Below, piece after piece: positions 49,940-60,113 of a stretch of 64,000 nt of DNA. Below the pieces are notes generated by a model. The model saw only the letters and a program-made list of their open reading frames with translations. It had not been told where the DNA came from and searched no databases. Source of the DNA: Rhodospirillum sp047263945 (lineage in GTDB: Bacteria > Pseudomonadota > Alphaproteobacteria > Rhodospirillales > Rhodospirillaceae); NCBI RefSeq assembly GCF_047263945.1, contig NZ_JBLAVB010000018.1, positions 1 through 64,000 on the forward strand, written 5' to 3'. The translations under genes were made by a program, and so were the position numbers. The first letter of the stretch is position 1. Each line of letters starts with the position of its first letter.

Positions 49940-50695
49940 TCAGGCCGCAGCTTCCTCGAACTCGGTGTAGCCCTTCTCTTCCAGCTCCAGGGCGAGTTCC
50001 TTGCCGCCGGATTTGACGATCCGCCCCCCGGCCAGAACATGCACGAAGTCGGGGACGATGTAGTCCAGAAGGCGCTGGTAGTGGGTAATGCACAGGATCG
50101 CCTTGTCCGGCGAGCGCAGGGTGTTCACGCCATCGGCGGCGATGCGCAGGGCATCGATGTCCAGACCGGAGTCCATTTCGTCGAGGATCATCAACTTGGG
50201 ATCCAGCATGGCCATCTGCAACACGTCGGCCCGCTTCTTCTCGCCGCCGGAGAAGCCCACGTTGACCGGGCGTTTCATCATGTCGTCGGCGATCTTCAGA
50301 AGTTTGATTTTCGACTTCATGAGTTTCAGGAACTCCATGGCATCGATTTCGTCCTCACCGAAGTATTTGCGCTTGGCGTTGATCGCCGTCTTCAGGAAGG
50401 TGGTGTAGTTCACACCGGGGATTTCCACCGGGTATTGGAAGGCCAGGAACAGGCCCTCACAGGCGCGCTCGTTGGCTTCCAGCTCGGTCAGGTCCTTGCC
50501 CTCGAACAGGATGGAGCCCTCGGTGATCTCGTAGCCGGGTTTGCCGGTGATGACACTGGACAGGGTCGACTTGCCCGCCCCGTTCGGCCCCATGATGGCA
50601 TGCACTTCGCCCGGATTGATGGTCAGCGAAAGCCCTTTCAGGATTTCCTTTTCCTCGACTCGGGCCCGCAGGTCCTTGATCTCCAGAAGCGCCAT
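49940..50695 (-). CDS. sufC: Fe-S assembly ATPase SufC
   Basis: A 251-residue ABC-type ATPase. Walker A is GPNGAGKST (about residue 36), the signature is FSGGEKKRADVLQM, and Walker B is LMILDEMDSGLD. It drives conformational change in the SufBC2D complex. Length and motifs fit the family exactly. It lies between sufB (84-nt gap) and sufD. Confidence 0.96.
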   Translation of the reverse strand: MALLEIKDLRARVEEKEILKGLSLTINPGEVHAIMGPNGAGKSTLSSVITGKPGYEITEGSILFEGKDLTELEANERACEGLFLAFQYPVEIPGVNYTTFLKTAINAKRKYFGEDEIDAMEFLKLMKSKIKLLKIADDMMKRPVNVGFSGGEKKRADVLQMAMLDPKLMILDEMDSGLDIDALRIAADGVNTLRSPDKAILCITHYQRLLDYIVPDFVHVLAGGRIVKSGGKELALELEEKGYTEFEEAAA

Positions 50696-50779
50696 TGGTC
50701 AGTCCCCTTATGTCTCGTCACGCGCCCGATCTGGCGGGCGGTTCACTCTCGTTGATCCGTTAAGCAGCCCAGTCGTGGA

Positions 50780-52234
<1,455 letters not shown>

Positions 52235-52253
52235 GGTTCTATCTCGCGCTCTA

Positions 52254-52724
52254 TCAGGAGTCTTGGGGCAGGCCGCGCGTAAACGCGGGGCCATCGGCGA
52301 AAGGCAGGGGGAAGTCGGGTTCGGCACCTTCAACCATATCCGCAAGGGAGACGGTTCGAAGGGCCTCCTCCACCTTGCGGTTCACGGTGTTCCAGTTGCC
52401 ATGCATGGGGCAGAGAAGCTCAAGGCCGCAGGCGTCTTCCGCCTGTTCGACGCAGGCTGTCAGGGCAATCGGGCCTTCCAACGCCTGAATCATATCGGCT
52501 ACGGTGATCTCGACCGCAGGGCGGGCCAGACCGTAACCGCCGGACGCCCCCCGCTGGGATACGACCAATTCGCCGCGCACCAGCGCTTTCATCACCTTCG
52601 CCACTGTGGGCAAGGGGACACCGGTATCACAGGCGATCTGCTGGGCCGCACGGACCCTGTCGGTACGGGCCATATCGACCAGCAGGACAACAGCGTAATC
52701 CGTCAGTTTGTTGATGCGGAACAT
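52254..52724 (-). CDS. iscR: IscR/Rrf2-family Fe-S-responsive regulator of the suf operon
   Basis: A 156-residue Rrf2 regulator. The winged HTH is at the N-terminus (MFRINKLTDYAVVLLVDMART...VPLPTVAKVMKALVRGELVVSQRGASGGYGLARP). The three cluster-binding cysteines are at about 98-113 (CVEQAEDACGLELLCPMHGNW). It senses Fe-S status and would control the whole iscR-sufBCDS-sufT-sufA series, which it leads. A matching inverted repeat lies upstream at 52752-52768. Confidence 0.94.
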   Translation of the reverse strand: MFRINKLTDYAVVLLVDMARTDRVRAAQQIACDTGVPLPTVAKVMKALVRGELVVSQRGASGGYGLARPAVEITVADMIQALEGPIALTACVEQAEDACGLELLCPMHGNWNTVNRKVEEALRTVSLADMVEGAEPDFPLPFADGPAFTRGLPQDS

Positions 52725-52751
52725 CCGAGGTCGCGTCCCTTCGGTTAATTC

Positions 52752-52768
52752 AGGACTAAATTGGTCCT
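52752..52768 (-). promoter_or_regulatory. Candidate IscR operator upstream of iscR-suf
   Basis: A perfect inverted repeat AGGAC-TAAATTG-GTCCT centred 36 nt upstream of the iscR start, in an otherwise AT-rich promoter stretch (TTATTCAATTAGGACC on the minus strand). Rrf2-family regulators bind such short repeats with an AT-rich spacer, so this is the likely site of autoregulation. The repeat is visible; binding is inference. Confidence 0.65.
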
Positions 52769-52956
52769 AATTGAATAAGGGTCTGCGACGCCGATTTCAA
52801 GCGTTTAATCGTTTCCCCGTTTTTGTCCATGCCTTTTCATTGAGGCCTGCGTGTCAGAAACGCCCTATTTCTAAGTTATGACAATGACTTGACCCCATGT
52901 TTATAAAATAGCCCAAAAACACAAAAGAAGACGGAATGGGCTCTGATTACACGCTA

Positions 52957-52975
52957 TTGATAATCACTATCATTT
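52957..52975. promoter_or_regulatory. Fur-box-like site
   Basis: TTGATAATCACTATCATTT at 52957-52975 matches the 19-bp Fur consensus closely (GATAAT...ATCATT arms). It is 233 nt upstream of iscR in one direction and 265 nt upstream of the DUF2934 gene in the other. No recognisable iron gene follows directly; the open frames between 52936 and 53235 do not look like proteins. Confidence 0.6.
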
Positions 52976-53239
52976 ATTCTGATGCGGTGCGGCGAATCGG
53001 CGGAATACCTGGGGCTGGGGTGGGAAGAGCCCGCAAAGCGTGCGGTTTTTATGAAAGGGTCATTTCATGGGCGGATGCCACTTGCGGTATTCACTTTACA
53101 CTCGGCATCATGGGCGCCGCGATTCCGGCCACCGCTCCGGCGGAACGGTCAAAACAAGCACAGTCCCGGACGCTTTCGACCTCCCCTCGCGAGGTCTTGA
53201 TCGCGTCCCCCATGCCTCAAACGTCGGGAGTTCGGCACA

Positions 53240-53653
53240 ATGAAAGAAGCCTTGGTCAAACGTATTCAAGACACGGCCTACTACCTGTGGGAGCAGGATG
53301 GTCGTCCGGAAGGCCGCTCCCACGACTACTGGGTCAGGGCGGAGGCAGAGGTGATGGCCGCCCTGGCCGAACCCGAGCCCGAACCCGAGCCCCAACCTGA
53401 GCCCCAACCTGAGCCTGCCCCTCAACCTGAGCCCGCGCTCCAATCCGAAGCCCCCAAGAAGCCCGCCCCACGCCGGGCCACCCCCCGGAAGACGGCCGCC
53501 AAAGCCGCGGCGGAAAAAGCAGGGACAGAAACAGGAGACGCGCCTGCGGCCAAGCCCAAGGCGGCCCCCCGGAAGACCTCGGCAAAAGGGACAACGGCCA
53601 AGAAAGCCGCCCCCCGCAAGACGACTCCAAAGGCTCCTCCCTCCGAAGGCTGA
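53240..53653 (+). CDS. DUF2934 protein with PE-repeat and histone-like tail
   Basis: A 137-residue protein of three parts. Residues 1-45 form a DUF2934 domain (VKRIQDTAYYLWEQDGRPEGRSHDYWVRAEAEVM). Residues 46-68 are a Pro-Glu repeat (PEPEPEPQPEPQ-type). Residues 72-137 are Lys/Ala/Pro/Thr-rich (PRKTAAKAAAEKA, KAAPRKTSAKGTTAKK), like histone H1 or the AlgP tail. The acidic and basic halves have opposite charge. It may bind DNA or RNA through the tail; the role is unknown. The ATG at 53240 lacks a strong Shine-Dalgarno site (TTCGGCACA). Confidence 0.75.
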   Translation: MKEALVKRIQDTAYYLWEQDGRPEGRSHDYWVRAEAEVMAALAEPEPEPEPQPEPQPEPAPQPEPALQSEAPKKPAPRRATPRKTAAKAAAEKAGTETGDAPAAKPKAAPRKTSAKGTTAKKAAPRKTTPKAPPSEG

Positions 53654-53971
53654 GGCGCGACGCACGGAGCTGCGCGCCATCAGGGTTTGAGCCGTTGGAC
53701 CGACAACACGCCCCTTGGGTCTCGGAAAGCTCGACAAATTTTTGGAACCTTCGCGCCACCATGCCGTTACCCAAGGGTGGTGGCGCACCGATCCCGAAGG
53801 CCTTCCAACCAAACGATCCCTTTCGAGACGGATCAGGCCAATCCATCGAGATCATGCTAGGCTATGCCCCAAGATCGGATCCAAGCGACCAGGTCATAGC
53901 CCTGTTTTCCGCGACACCGGCTTTTGCCGCCCGCCCTGCCCGACGCACCCGAGACCGAAATCAGGAAATCC
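53654..53971. other. Intergenic region before glgB
   Basis: No gene or clear regulatory site seen in these 318 nt. The open frames that cross it have no recognisable protein character. A TTG at 53924 would lengthen glgB by 16 residues, but the ATG at 53972, preceded by AGGAA, is more likely the true start. Confidence 0.4.
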
Positions 53972-56185
53972 ATGGACCAGAAAGCCTATGCCCACGCTGT
54001 GACCGCCCTGATCGGAGCCCGCCACAGCAACCCGTTTGCCTTCCTGGGTCCCCATGAAGGCAAAGCCGAAGGGGGAACAGGCGGCCATTGCGTGCGCGCC
54101 TTCCTGCCCAAGGCAACCGCCGTGACCCTTCTTGCCCAGGGCAATGGAGCGGAAATTGGCCCGATGAAGCGGCTCCATCCAGACGGCCTGTTCGGCATCG
54201 ACCTGCCCGCCACCCTGCCCGGCCTTCCCGTCTACCGCCTTCGGGTGGAAGAGGATGGCCAATCCAGGGAGATTGAGGACCCCTACCGCTTCGGCCCCGT
54301 GATCGGCGAGTTGGACCGGCATCTGCTGGGCGAAGGTACCCACCTGGAGATTTACCACAAACTCGGCGCCCACCCCATGGAGGTGGATGGCGTGGCCGGG
54401 ACCAGCTTCGCGGTCTGGGCGCCCAATGCCAGCCGTGTCAGCGTCGTCGGCGCTTTCAATGGCTGGGATGGCCGGGTCCACCCCATGCGCCAGCACCCCG
54501 GAAGTGGCGTATGGGACCTTTTCCTGCCCGGCGTCGGCGTCGGTGCCGTCTATAAATTTGAACTGACCGGACCGGATGGGGCCCTGCTTCCCGCCAAGGC
54601 TGATCCCTACGCCTTCCACGCGGAAAAACCGCCCCATACGGCGTCGATCGTCTGCGGCCTGGGCAGTCACACCTGGACCGACCAGGACTGGATGGCGCGG
54701 CGTGCGGCCTCTGTCGACCGAAGCGCGCCCATCAGCGTCTACGAGGTTCATCTGGAATCCTGGAAGCGCAAGGAGGGCAACGAGCCCCTCACCTATGACG
54801 AACTGGCCGCAGAGTTGATCCCCCACGTCCAGGCCTTGGGCTTCACCCACATTGAGCTTCTGCCGGTCAGCGAATATCCCTTCGACGGATCCTGGGGCTA
54901 CCAGCCGATCGGGCTGTTTGCACCCACCAGTCGTTTCGGTGATCCGAATGGCTTCCGCCGTTTCGTCAACGCCTGCCATGACGCCGGTTTGGGAGTCATT
55001 CTCGACTGGGTCGCCGGCCACTTCCCGGAAGACGCCCACGGTCTGGCTTGGTTCGACGGCTCGCATCTGTACGAACATTCCGATCCGCGCCAGGGTCGGC
55101 ACATGGATTGGGGCACCCTGATTTACAACTACGGCCGCAACGAGGTGCGCAACTTCCTGCTGGCCAACGCCCTGTTCTGGCTGGATGAGTTCCACATCGA
55201 CGGACTGCGGGTCGATGCCGTGGCCTCCATGCTGTACCTGGATTATTCCCGGGAGGATGGGCAGTGGGTTCCCAACAAATACGGTGGCCGCGAAAACCTG
55301 GAGGCCATCGACTTCCTGCGCCGCATGAACGAACTGGTCTATGACCGCTTCCCCGGCGCGGTGACCATCGCCGAGGAAAGCACCGCCTGGCCCATGGTCA
55401 GCCGCCCAACCCACCTGGGCGGCCTGGGTTTCGGCTACAAATGGAACATGGGGTGGATGAACGACACCCTGGGCTATATCGGCCAGGATCCCATTCATCG
55501 GCGCTACCACCAGAACGACCTGACCTTCGGCCTGCTTTATGCCTTCTCGGAGAATTTCGTGCTGCCGCTCTCCCACGACGAAGTGGTGCACGGCAAGCGC
55601 TCGATCCTGGGCCGCATGCCCGGTGACACCTGGCAACAATTCGCCAATCTGCGGGCCTACTACGGATTCATGTGGACCCATCCGGGCAAGAAACTGCTGT
55701 TCATGGGAAATGAATTCGCCCAGGGCCGGGAGTGGAACTACGCCGCAAGCCTGGATTGGCACCTACTGGACATTGACTGGCACCGGGGCGTCATGGATCT
55801 TGTGACAGACCTGAACCGCGTCTACCGCGACACCCCGGCCCTGCATGACCTGGACTGTGAAGGAGAGGGCTTCGAGTGGCTGGATTGCTCCGATGCGGAC
55901 AACTCGGTCCTGTCTTTCGTCCGCAAGGGCAAGCAGCCGAGCGAGGTGGTCATGGTCATCTGCAACATGACTCCAATCCCGCGAGAAGACTACCGCCTGG
56001 GTCTGCCCCAGGACGGCGTTTGGGAAGAAATCCTCAATACCGATGAAGCCCGATACGGCGGATCAGGCAAAAGCAACGGGACCTTCGAAGCCGAGGCCGT
56101 GAAAAGCCATGGCCGCACCCATTCCATGGCCCTGACCCTGCCCCCCCTATCCACCCTTGTCCTCCGCCCCACGAAAAGGCCCTGA
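53972..56185 (+). CDS. glgB: 1,4-alpha-glucan branching enzyme
   Basis: A 737-residue glycogen branching enzyme (GH13/CBM48), adding alpha-1,6 branches. An N-terminal CBM48 domain is at about 115-200 (GTSFAVWAPNASRVSVVGAFNGWDGR). The catalytic barrel has DGLRVDAVASMLYLDY (nucleophile Asp), IAEESTAWP (acid/base Glu) and LSHDEVVHGK (transition-state Asp). The C-terminal beta domain ends LPPLSTLVLRP. Length fits. No glgA, glgC or glgP lies nearby, so it is a stand-alone gene. A palindromic repeat follows 20 nt later as a probable terminator. Confidence 0.96.
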   Translation: MDQKAYAHAVTALIGARHSNPFAFLGPHEGKAEGGTGGHCVRAFLPKATAVTLLAQGNGAEIGPMKRLHPDGLFGIDLPATLPGLPVYRLRVEEDGQSREIEDPYRFGPVIGELDRHLLGEGTHLEIYHKLGAHPMEVDGVAGTSFAVWAPNASRVSVVGAFNGWDGRVHPMRQHPGSGVWDLFLPGVGVGAVYKFELTGPDGALLPAKADPYAFHAEKPPHTASIVCGLGSHTWTDQDWMARRAASVDRSAPISVYEVHLESWKRKEGNEPLTYDELAAELIPHVQALGFTHIELLPVSEYPFDGSWGYQPIGLFAPTSRFGDPNGFRRFVNACHDAGLGVILDWVAGHFPEDAHGLAWFDGSHLYEHSDPRQGRHMDWGTLIYNYGRNEVRNFLLANALFWLDEFHIDGLRVDAVASMLYLDYSREDGQWVPNKYGGRENLEAIDFLRRMNELVYDRFPGAVTIAEESTAWPMVSRPTHLGGLGFGYKWNMGWMNDTLGYIGQDPIHRRYHQNDLTFGLLYAFSENFVLPLSHDEVVHGKRSILGRMPGDTWQQFANLRAYYGFMWTHPGKKLLFMGNEFAQGREWNYAASLDWHLLDIDWHRGVMDLVTDLNRVYRDTPALHDLDCEGEGFEWLDCSDADNSVLSFVRKGKQPSEVVMVICNMTPIPREDYRLGLPQDGVWEEILNTDEARYGGSGKSNGTFEAEAVKSHGRTHSMALTLPPLSTLVLRPTKRP

Positions 56186-56205
56186 AGCTGTACCGGGCAA
56201 GGGGG

Positions 56206-56257
56206 TAGAGTATTCCGAGATCAAGTTGGGCCCTTTTTGGCCCAACTTGATCTCAAA
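56206..56257 (+). repeat. Partial palindromic repeat, copy E
   Basis: Contains only the palindromic half of the 124-nt family: TAGAGTATTCCG, then a perfect 15-bp stem (AGATCAAGTTGGGCC and its complement) with a short CTTTTT loop. The non-palindromic flank is missing. It lies between glgB and the converging phage gene and can act as a terminator for both. Confidence 0.75.
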
Positions 56258-56277
56258 GGCAGGGCTCCGGTCTTTCT

Positions 56278-56700
56278 TCAAGACCACAGTTCGTCGTTGG
56301 ACAAATCGGACGGGAGCGGGTCCAATGCTTCGATTTCATTGGATCGGCTTCGGATGGCATTGATCGCATCCCAAGCCACAGCGATACTCTCCCATTGGGT
56401 CTGCTCATCAGAGCTCCAATTCATTTCCCCCTTGGCGGTCAAGGTCGCCGCCAACAAGGCCATATTCCGTTGCTTCCACTCTGGATAGCGCGCCAAAATA
56501 CGGTTGCGCGCCTCAGCCTTGACCGAAGCCCTATCCGTCTGAGCCACATCCGATGGCGCGATCTCCAACCCGAGGGCGCGCAATTCCGCAAAATGCCGGT
56601 TTTCCGGCACTGCCGGTATGATGGCGCCCGGCATATCCGACCGCGTAAGCGCGGTTTCTGTCGCGTCCGTGTATTTTGCAAGAATTGAGGGCATGGTCAA
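56278..56700 (-). CDS. Phage tail fibre assembly/chaperone-like protein
   Basis: A 140-residue protein; the region ARYPEWKQRNMALLAATLTAKGEMNWSSDEQTQWESIAVAWDAINAIRSRSNEI is like the tail-fibre assembly chaperones (Caudo_TAP/DUF4376 type) of tailed phages. It overlaps the tail fibre gene by 4 nt (ATGA), the usual order of fibre then chaperone. It is the last gene of the phage-like set, next to glgB. Assignment rests on local pattern and position. Confidence 0.6.
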   Translation of the reverse strand: MTMPSILAKYTDATETALTRSDMPGAIIPAVPENRHFAELRALGLEIAPSDVAQTDRASVKAEARNRILARYPEWKQRNMALLAATLTAKGEMNWSSDEQTQWESIAVAWDAINAIRSRSNEIEALDPLPSDLSNDELWS

Positions 56701-57764
56701 ATCTCCGCATCCGCTGTTACCTGGGGGCCGACTGCATAACAGTCACCGGAGGAGGCTGAGGACAGATAGAACCTGACCCCGTATTGGTCCGGGCTATACA
56801 AAACACCAGATGCGACGTTCACGTAGGAGCCGCCAACAGGCCCGATCGTCGTCGGAGCGGTTCTCATTTCAGACGGCCAGTACACAATATTCTCAATGGA
56901 GGCTCCCGCCCCTGACGAGTAAAATCTGGCGCCCGCACGGGAGCGACAATAATAGCGCTGGCAAAGTGCGAGCTCGGTTTGAACATGTCTGCTATCAAAT
57001 GGACCAGCAACGGCGCCACGCTCTATTTGGGGAAGGGAAAACGTGCCTCCGGAGAACCGAACGGTACAATTTTGCCCCCCGGTCAGGACAACCGTGTCAC
57101 CGCTGACCTTTGAGGCGCCATCAACCGTGCAAGTCGCTGTCCCCGTGAAGGAAAGCACGTGGGTTCCCGTAAGAATATTGGCGCCTTCGATAACCTGCTC
57201 CACCCCCCCGGCGGGCGCGGTGAAAACGGCCGTGCCGTCCACCGTGGTCCAGACGAAGGCCTCTCCCGCAGCCACCACCCGCCACCGGTCCAGGGTGTAT
57301 TGACCCGCAGCAGAGATCGCCGTACCCGAGACATATCTCCTTTGATTCACTTGTCCGCGGGCATTGATGAGCAAATTGCACAGCTGCCCTCCCCCGCCAC
57401 CTCCGACCTTGCCATCGACATAGTCCTTGGTGGCGCCGTCCGTGGCATTCACCGGCTCCAACAGGTTCACCAGCCCATGCCCCCCCAGGTCAAGGGCCGC
57501 ATTCATAGCACGAGAGCCATCAATCAGCAGAACGCCCGTAGCGTCGACCGCTTCTGCCGCAGCTTGGGCCGCAGCCTGGGCCGCCTCCGCACCGGCCCGC
57601 GCCGCCTCGGATGCGTCGACGAGGGGTTTAATCTGCTCGACGAGATGGCCCTGCACTTGATCCACGGTCACGGCGGCGGCTTGGCCATCACTGCAGACCG
57701 GTATTTTTTCCATGCCATCGATCGTCTGCTTAAGCGAGGCTGTCGTCAAATCGAAGTCAGCCAT
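56697..57764 (-). CDS. Phage tail fibre protein
   Basis: A 355-residue fibre-like protein. An alanine-rich helical segment (AARAGAEAAQAAAQAAAEAVDA, about 55-76) precedes the repeat-like motif NAALDLGGHGLVNLLEPVNATDGATKDYVDGK (about 88-120) that is typical of tail fibres, followed by a Gly run and a beta-rich receptor-binding part rich in Ser, Thr and Gly. It overlaps its neighbours on both sides, consistent with a phage structural operon. Host receptor unknown. Confidence 0.8.
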   Translation of the reverse strand: MADFDLTTASLKQTIDGMEKIPVCSDGQAAAVTVDQVQGHLVEQIKPLVDASEAARAGAEAAQAAAQAAAEAVDATGVLLIDGSRAMNAALDLGGHGLVNLLEPVNATDGATKDYVDGKVGGGGGGQLCNLLINARGQVNQRRYVSGTAISAAGQYTLDRWRVVAAGEAFVWTTVDGTAVFTAPAGGVEQVIEGANILTGTHVLSFTGTATCTVDGASKVSGDTVVLTGGQNCTVRFSGGTFSLPQIERGAVAGPFDSRHVQTELALCQRYYCRSRAGARFYSSGAGASIENIVYWPSEMRTAPTTIGPVGGSYVNVASGVLYSPDQYGVRFYLSSASSGDCYAVGPQVTADAEI

Positions 57765-57948
57765 TTACAGGATCTCCCATCTTTATGCCCACGCCGCACA
57801 CGGTTACCGGGGTCCCTTCAATCACCAGGACATAGGGGTCAAGGGGCTTCATCGGTCGATAAAGGGGCAGGGAATCATTGAAGCCATTGCACACCTTCAG
57901 GGCGACCCGGGTAGCGGAAAATCGTATAATTCTTTGCCCATTGCGCAT
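57757..57948 (-). CDS. Small phage-associated protein
   Basis: A 63-residue protein (MRNGQRIIRFSATRVALKVCNGF...). Its ATG overlaps the preceding stop codon by one base (TGATG), and its 3' end overlaps the tail fibre start by 8 nt, so it is translated with the set. No family recognised. The longer open frame upstream runs antisense-like and is not preferred. Confidence 0.55.
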   Translation of the reverse strand: MRNGQRIIRFSATRVALKVCNGFNDSLPLYRPMKPLDPYVLVIEGTPVTVCGVGIKMGDPVNG

Positions 57949-58280
57949 CAGCTTGACTCCTCGACCAAGGGAACCAGATCGCACAGCAATGCCACGGAAA
58001 CATCGGTATCCGCCCCCCCGCTCGCCAACATCGCCCTTATGCCCAAGGCATGGGCATCGATGCGGGCGACCGATCCTGCCAAAAAAGGGCTTCCTTCCAC
58101 GTGATGCCACTCATCCAGGCCTCGGATCAGCACACCGACCGAGGCTCCATCGAAAGTCCCCTCCACATAAATCGTACCGTCGAGATGGGGCATGCGCCCT
58201 CCGCCACGCGCGGGCGTCAAATCCAGGTCATGGGTCCCACTTGCCACGTTGCGGCAGATGGCTTGGGCGCGAATGGACAT
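57948..58280 (-). CDS. Phage-associated hypothetical protein
   Basis: A 110-residue protein (MSIRAQAICRNVASGTHDLDL...) with mixed alpha/beta character and a central GTIYVEGTFDGASVGVLIRG that suggests beta strands. It lies 14 nt after the 601-residue tail protein and overlaps the next small gene by one base. It may be a small decoration or fibre-associated protein; I do not recognise the family. Confidence 0.6.
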   Translation of the reverse strand: MSIRAQAICRNVASGTHDLDLTPARGGGRMPHLDGTIYVEGTFDGASVGVLIRGLDEWHHVEGSPFLAGSVARIDAHALGIRAMLASGGADTDVSVALLCDLVPLVEESS

Positions 58281-58294
58281 GGTCGGAATTCCTT

Positions 58295-60100
58295 CTATAC
58301 GCTCAACAGGCCATGGTCATGCAGGACCCCTCTCAGGGCCTCCATCTGACCGGCCAGTTCGGCCACGTTTTTGTTGTGGATGGACAGGGCTTCATTGACA
58401 GCCGCAACAACGGCCGCGTCGGAATAGCTATCCCCGGTGGACAAATTGGCCTGGGCATCGGCGAGACTCCCAGTAGGTGTCGCCGCCAAGGTCTCAGCAT
58501 TCAGGGCGGGCAGACTGCCGGGTCGATTGGGCCGGTCTTCGGCCAGGAACCAGGCGCTCCCGGCATGGTCGGCGATCAACCGCGCCCACCTCCCAGATAG
58601 GGAGCGACGGGTTCCCCCGTCCACGAAGAGTCCTGTCACCTGAGCTCCACTTTCCCCTTGCACCCAGACCACCGCCCCATCGGGAGCCTCCTCGACCGCA
58701 GGCAGGGCCAGGGTCGCCCCCACCCCCAACCGGAACCGGTGCCCTGCTTCCAAGACGGCGAGCGCGTGGGTTGCACCCGAGGCCACATCAATCGTCGCCA
58801 CCCATTCAATCGGGCAATCCCGCGCCATGTTCAAGCGCCGGGCCGAGGCGATGATCCAGCGCCCATAGCCCAGGGAAACGAACTGGGCGATCTGACCGTC
58901 CAGGGAAATGTCTCCCCCTCCGGTGTAGTCCACGCCCCCAGGGGCGTGAACAGTGATGCGGGTCCTATGATCCTGCCCCGCAGCGAGCCAGATCATGTCG
59001 CCTTCCTGCACGCCATCATAGGTCCCCGGCAGGGTGACCCTGGCCCCGTCCTCGCAAACGATCAGGGTTCCCAAATCGGCAAGGGACACCGTGATATCCC
59101 CGGGCAAGGCCAGGGCATAGCGCCAGGGGGAGATACGGGGCGGCGTGCCGGGCAGTTCCTCCCGGTTGGCAACCAGCCAATCACCCCCGCCCTGGTGCAC
59201 CAACCAGACCCGTTCCGAGGAAAAGTCCATCATCACATAGGGAGGCTCCAGCCCGCCCTCGGTGGCTTGGACCGTGACGGTTCCATCCGAGGGGGCCTCA
59301 ACCCAGAAGGCATCTCCGGACTGGAAACCCGTTCCCGGCAGAGAAATCAAGCTTCCCGCCTGGGCGGTAAGTTTGCGTCCGATATCCGAAGGCGTCACCG
59401 TATGGGAGCCCGAGACCTGGACCGACGCCGTCCAAGCCCCTCCCCCGCCACCCGAGGCGAGCACCCCCTCGGCAGAGGGAGCAAGGATCGGGTCGGAGAG
59501 AACTCCTCCACCGGATGCGGCCTCCACATCGACAGACAGCCACCAAACACCGGATTGAACAGCATAGGCGGAGACCACTCCCTCCATCCAGCGGGAGCGG
59601 TCGGCCCGGCTCATCACCCGCAGACGCATGCCTTCGGTGAATCCCAAACCGCCCGGGATTTCCCAGGCCAGGGTCTTACCCGTCGCCATCTCCAGTGCCG
59701 TAGGGCTGTCGGTCAGGGTCCCGGCCAGCGTGGCCCAGCGCCCGGCCCGCAGGTCGGTCCACCAATCCACCGCCACATGGGAGGCTATGCAAAGGTAGCT
59801 CCCCCCCAGTCGACTCACCAGATCCCCCCGGGCGTAGGAAGGTCCCGCCGCCCAAGCCCCCCGAGCTTCCGTATCCGGTGCGGGCAGGGTGAAACTCTCG
59901 CTGGTGGCATCCGTATAGGTGACAGTCAGGACATAGCCGGACTGGGTCATGGAGGCGATCCCCCGCCCCGCAGTTCCGGCTGCCTGTTCCACAGCAAGGC
60001 GGAGGCTGTGAAAGTTGCGATCCACCTCTGCGGCGGTCAAGTTGGTGCCCTTGCCCGCGCCCCAATCGGCATGGGCGGTGCGATAGGTAATGCTAACCAT
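58295..60100 (-). CDS. Phage tail/fibre-like protein with carbohydrate-binding module
   Basis: A 601-residue protein. The N-terminus (ITYRTAHADWGAGKGTNLTAAEVDRNFHSLRLAVEQ) matches a common phage fibre attachment segment (NLTAAEVDxNF). Residues about 75-110 (ARGAWAAGPSYARGDLVSRLGGSYLCIASH) resemble a chitin-binding/CBM5-12 module, common in tail tips. The remainder is long beta-rich sequence with several repeated W-containing segments such as GDAFWVEAPSDGTVTV and GDMIWLAAGQDHRTRITV. GAAGGA precedes the ATG. Probably a receptor-binding tail component. Confidence 0.72.
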   Translation of the reverse strand: MVSITYRTAHADWGAGKGTNLTAAEVDRNFHSLRLAVEQAAGTAGRGIASMTQSGYVLTVTYTDATSESFTLPAPDTEARGAWAAGPSYARGDLVSRLGGSYLCIASHVAVDWWTDLRAGRWATLAGTLTDSPTALEMATGKTLAWEIPGGLGFTEGMRLRVMSRADRSRWMEGVVSAYAVQSGVWWLSVDVEAASGGGVLSDPILAPSAEGVLASGGGGGAWTASVQVSGSHTVTPSDIGRKLTAQAGSLISLPGTGFQSGDAFWVEAPSDGTVTVQATEGGLEPPYVMMDFSSERVWLVHQGGGDWLVANREELPGTPPRISPWRYALALPGDITVSLADLGTLIVCEDGARVTLPGTYDGVQEGDMIWLAAGQDHRTRITVHAPGGVDYTGGGDISLDGQIAQFVSLGYGRWIIASARRLNMARDCPIEWVATIDVASGATHALAVLEAGHRFRLGVGATLALPAVEEAPDGAVVWVQGESGAQVTGLFVDGGTRRSLSGRWARLIADHAGSAWFLAEDRPNRPGSLPALNAETLAATPTGSLADAQANLSTGDSYSDAAVVAAVNEALSIHNKNVAELAGQMEALRGVLHDHGLLSV

Positions 60101-60113
60101 GGGGGTGAATCCT

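Noticed and set aside
52936..53400. 154-residue open frame starting at the Fur box
   Set aside because: Its start lies upstream of the operator itself, its sequence has no domain character, and it overlaps the better-supported DUF2934 gene.
53380..53450. CRISPR or minisatellite in the Pro-Glu coding repeat
   Set aside because: The repetition is codon-level (CCCGAGCCC-type) inside an open reading frame and reflects the protein repeat.
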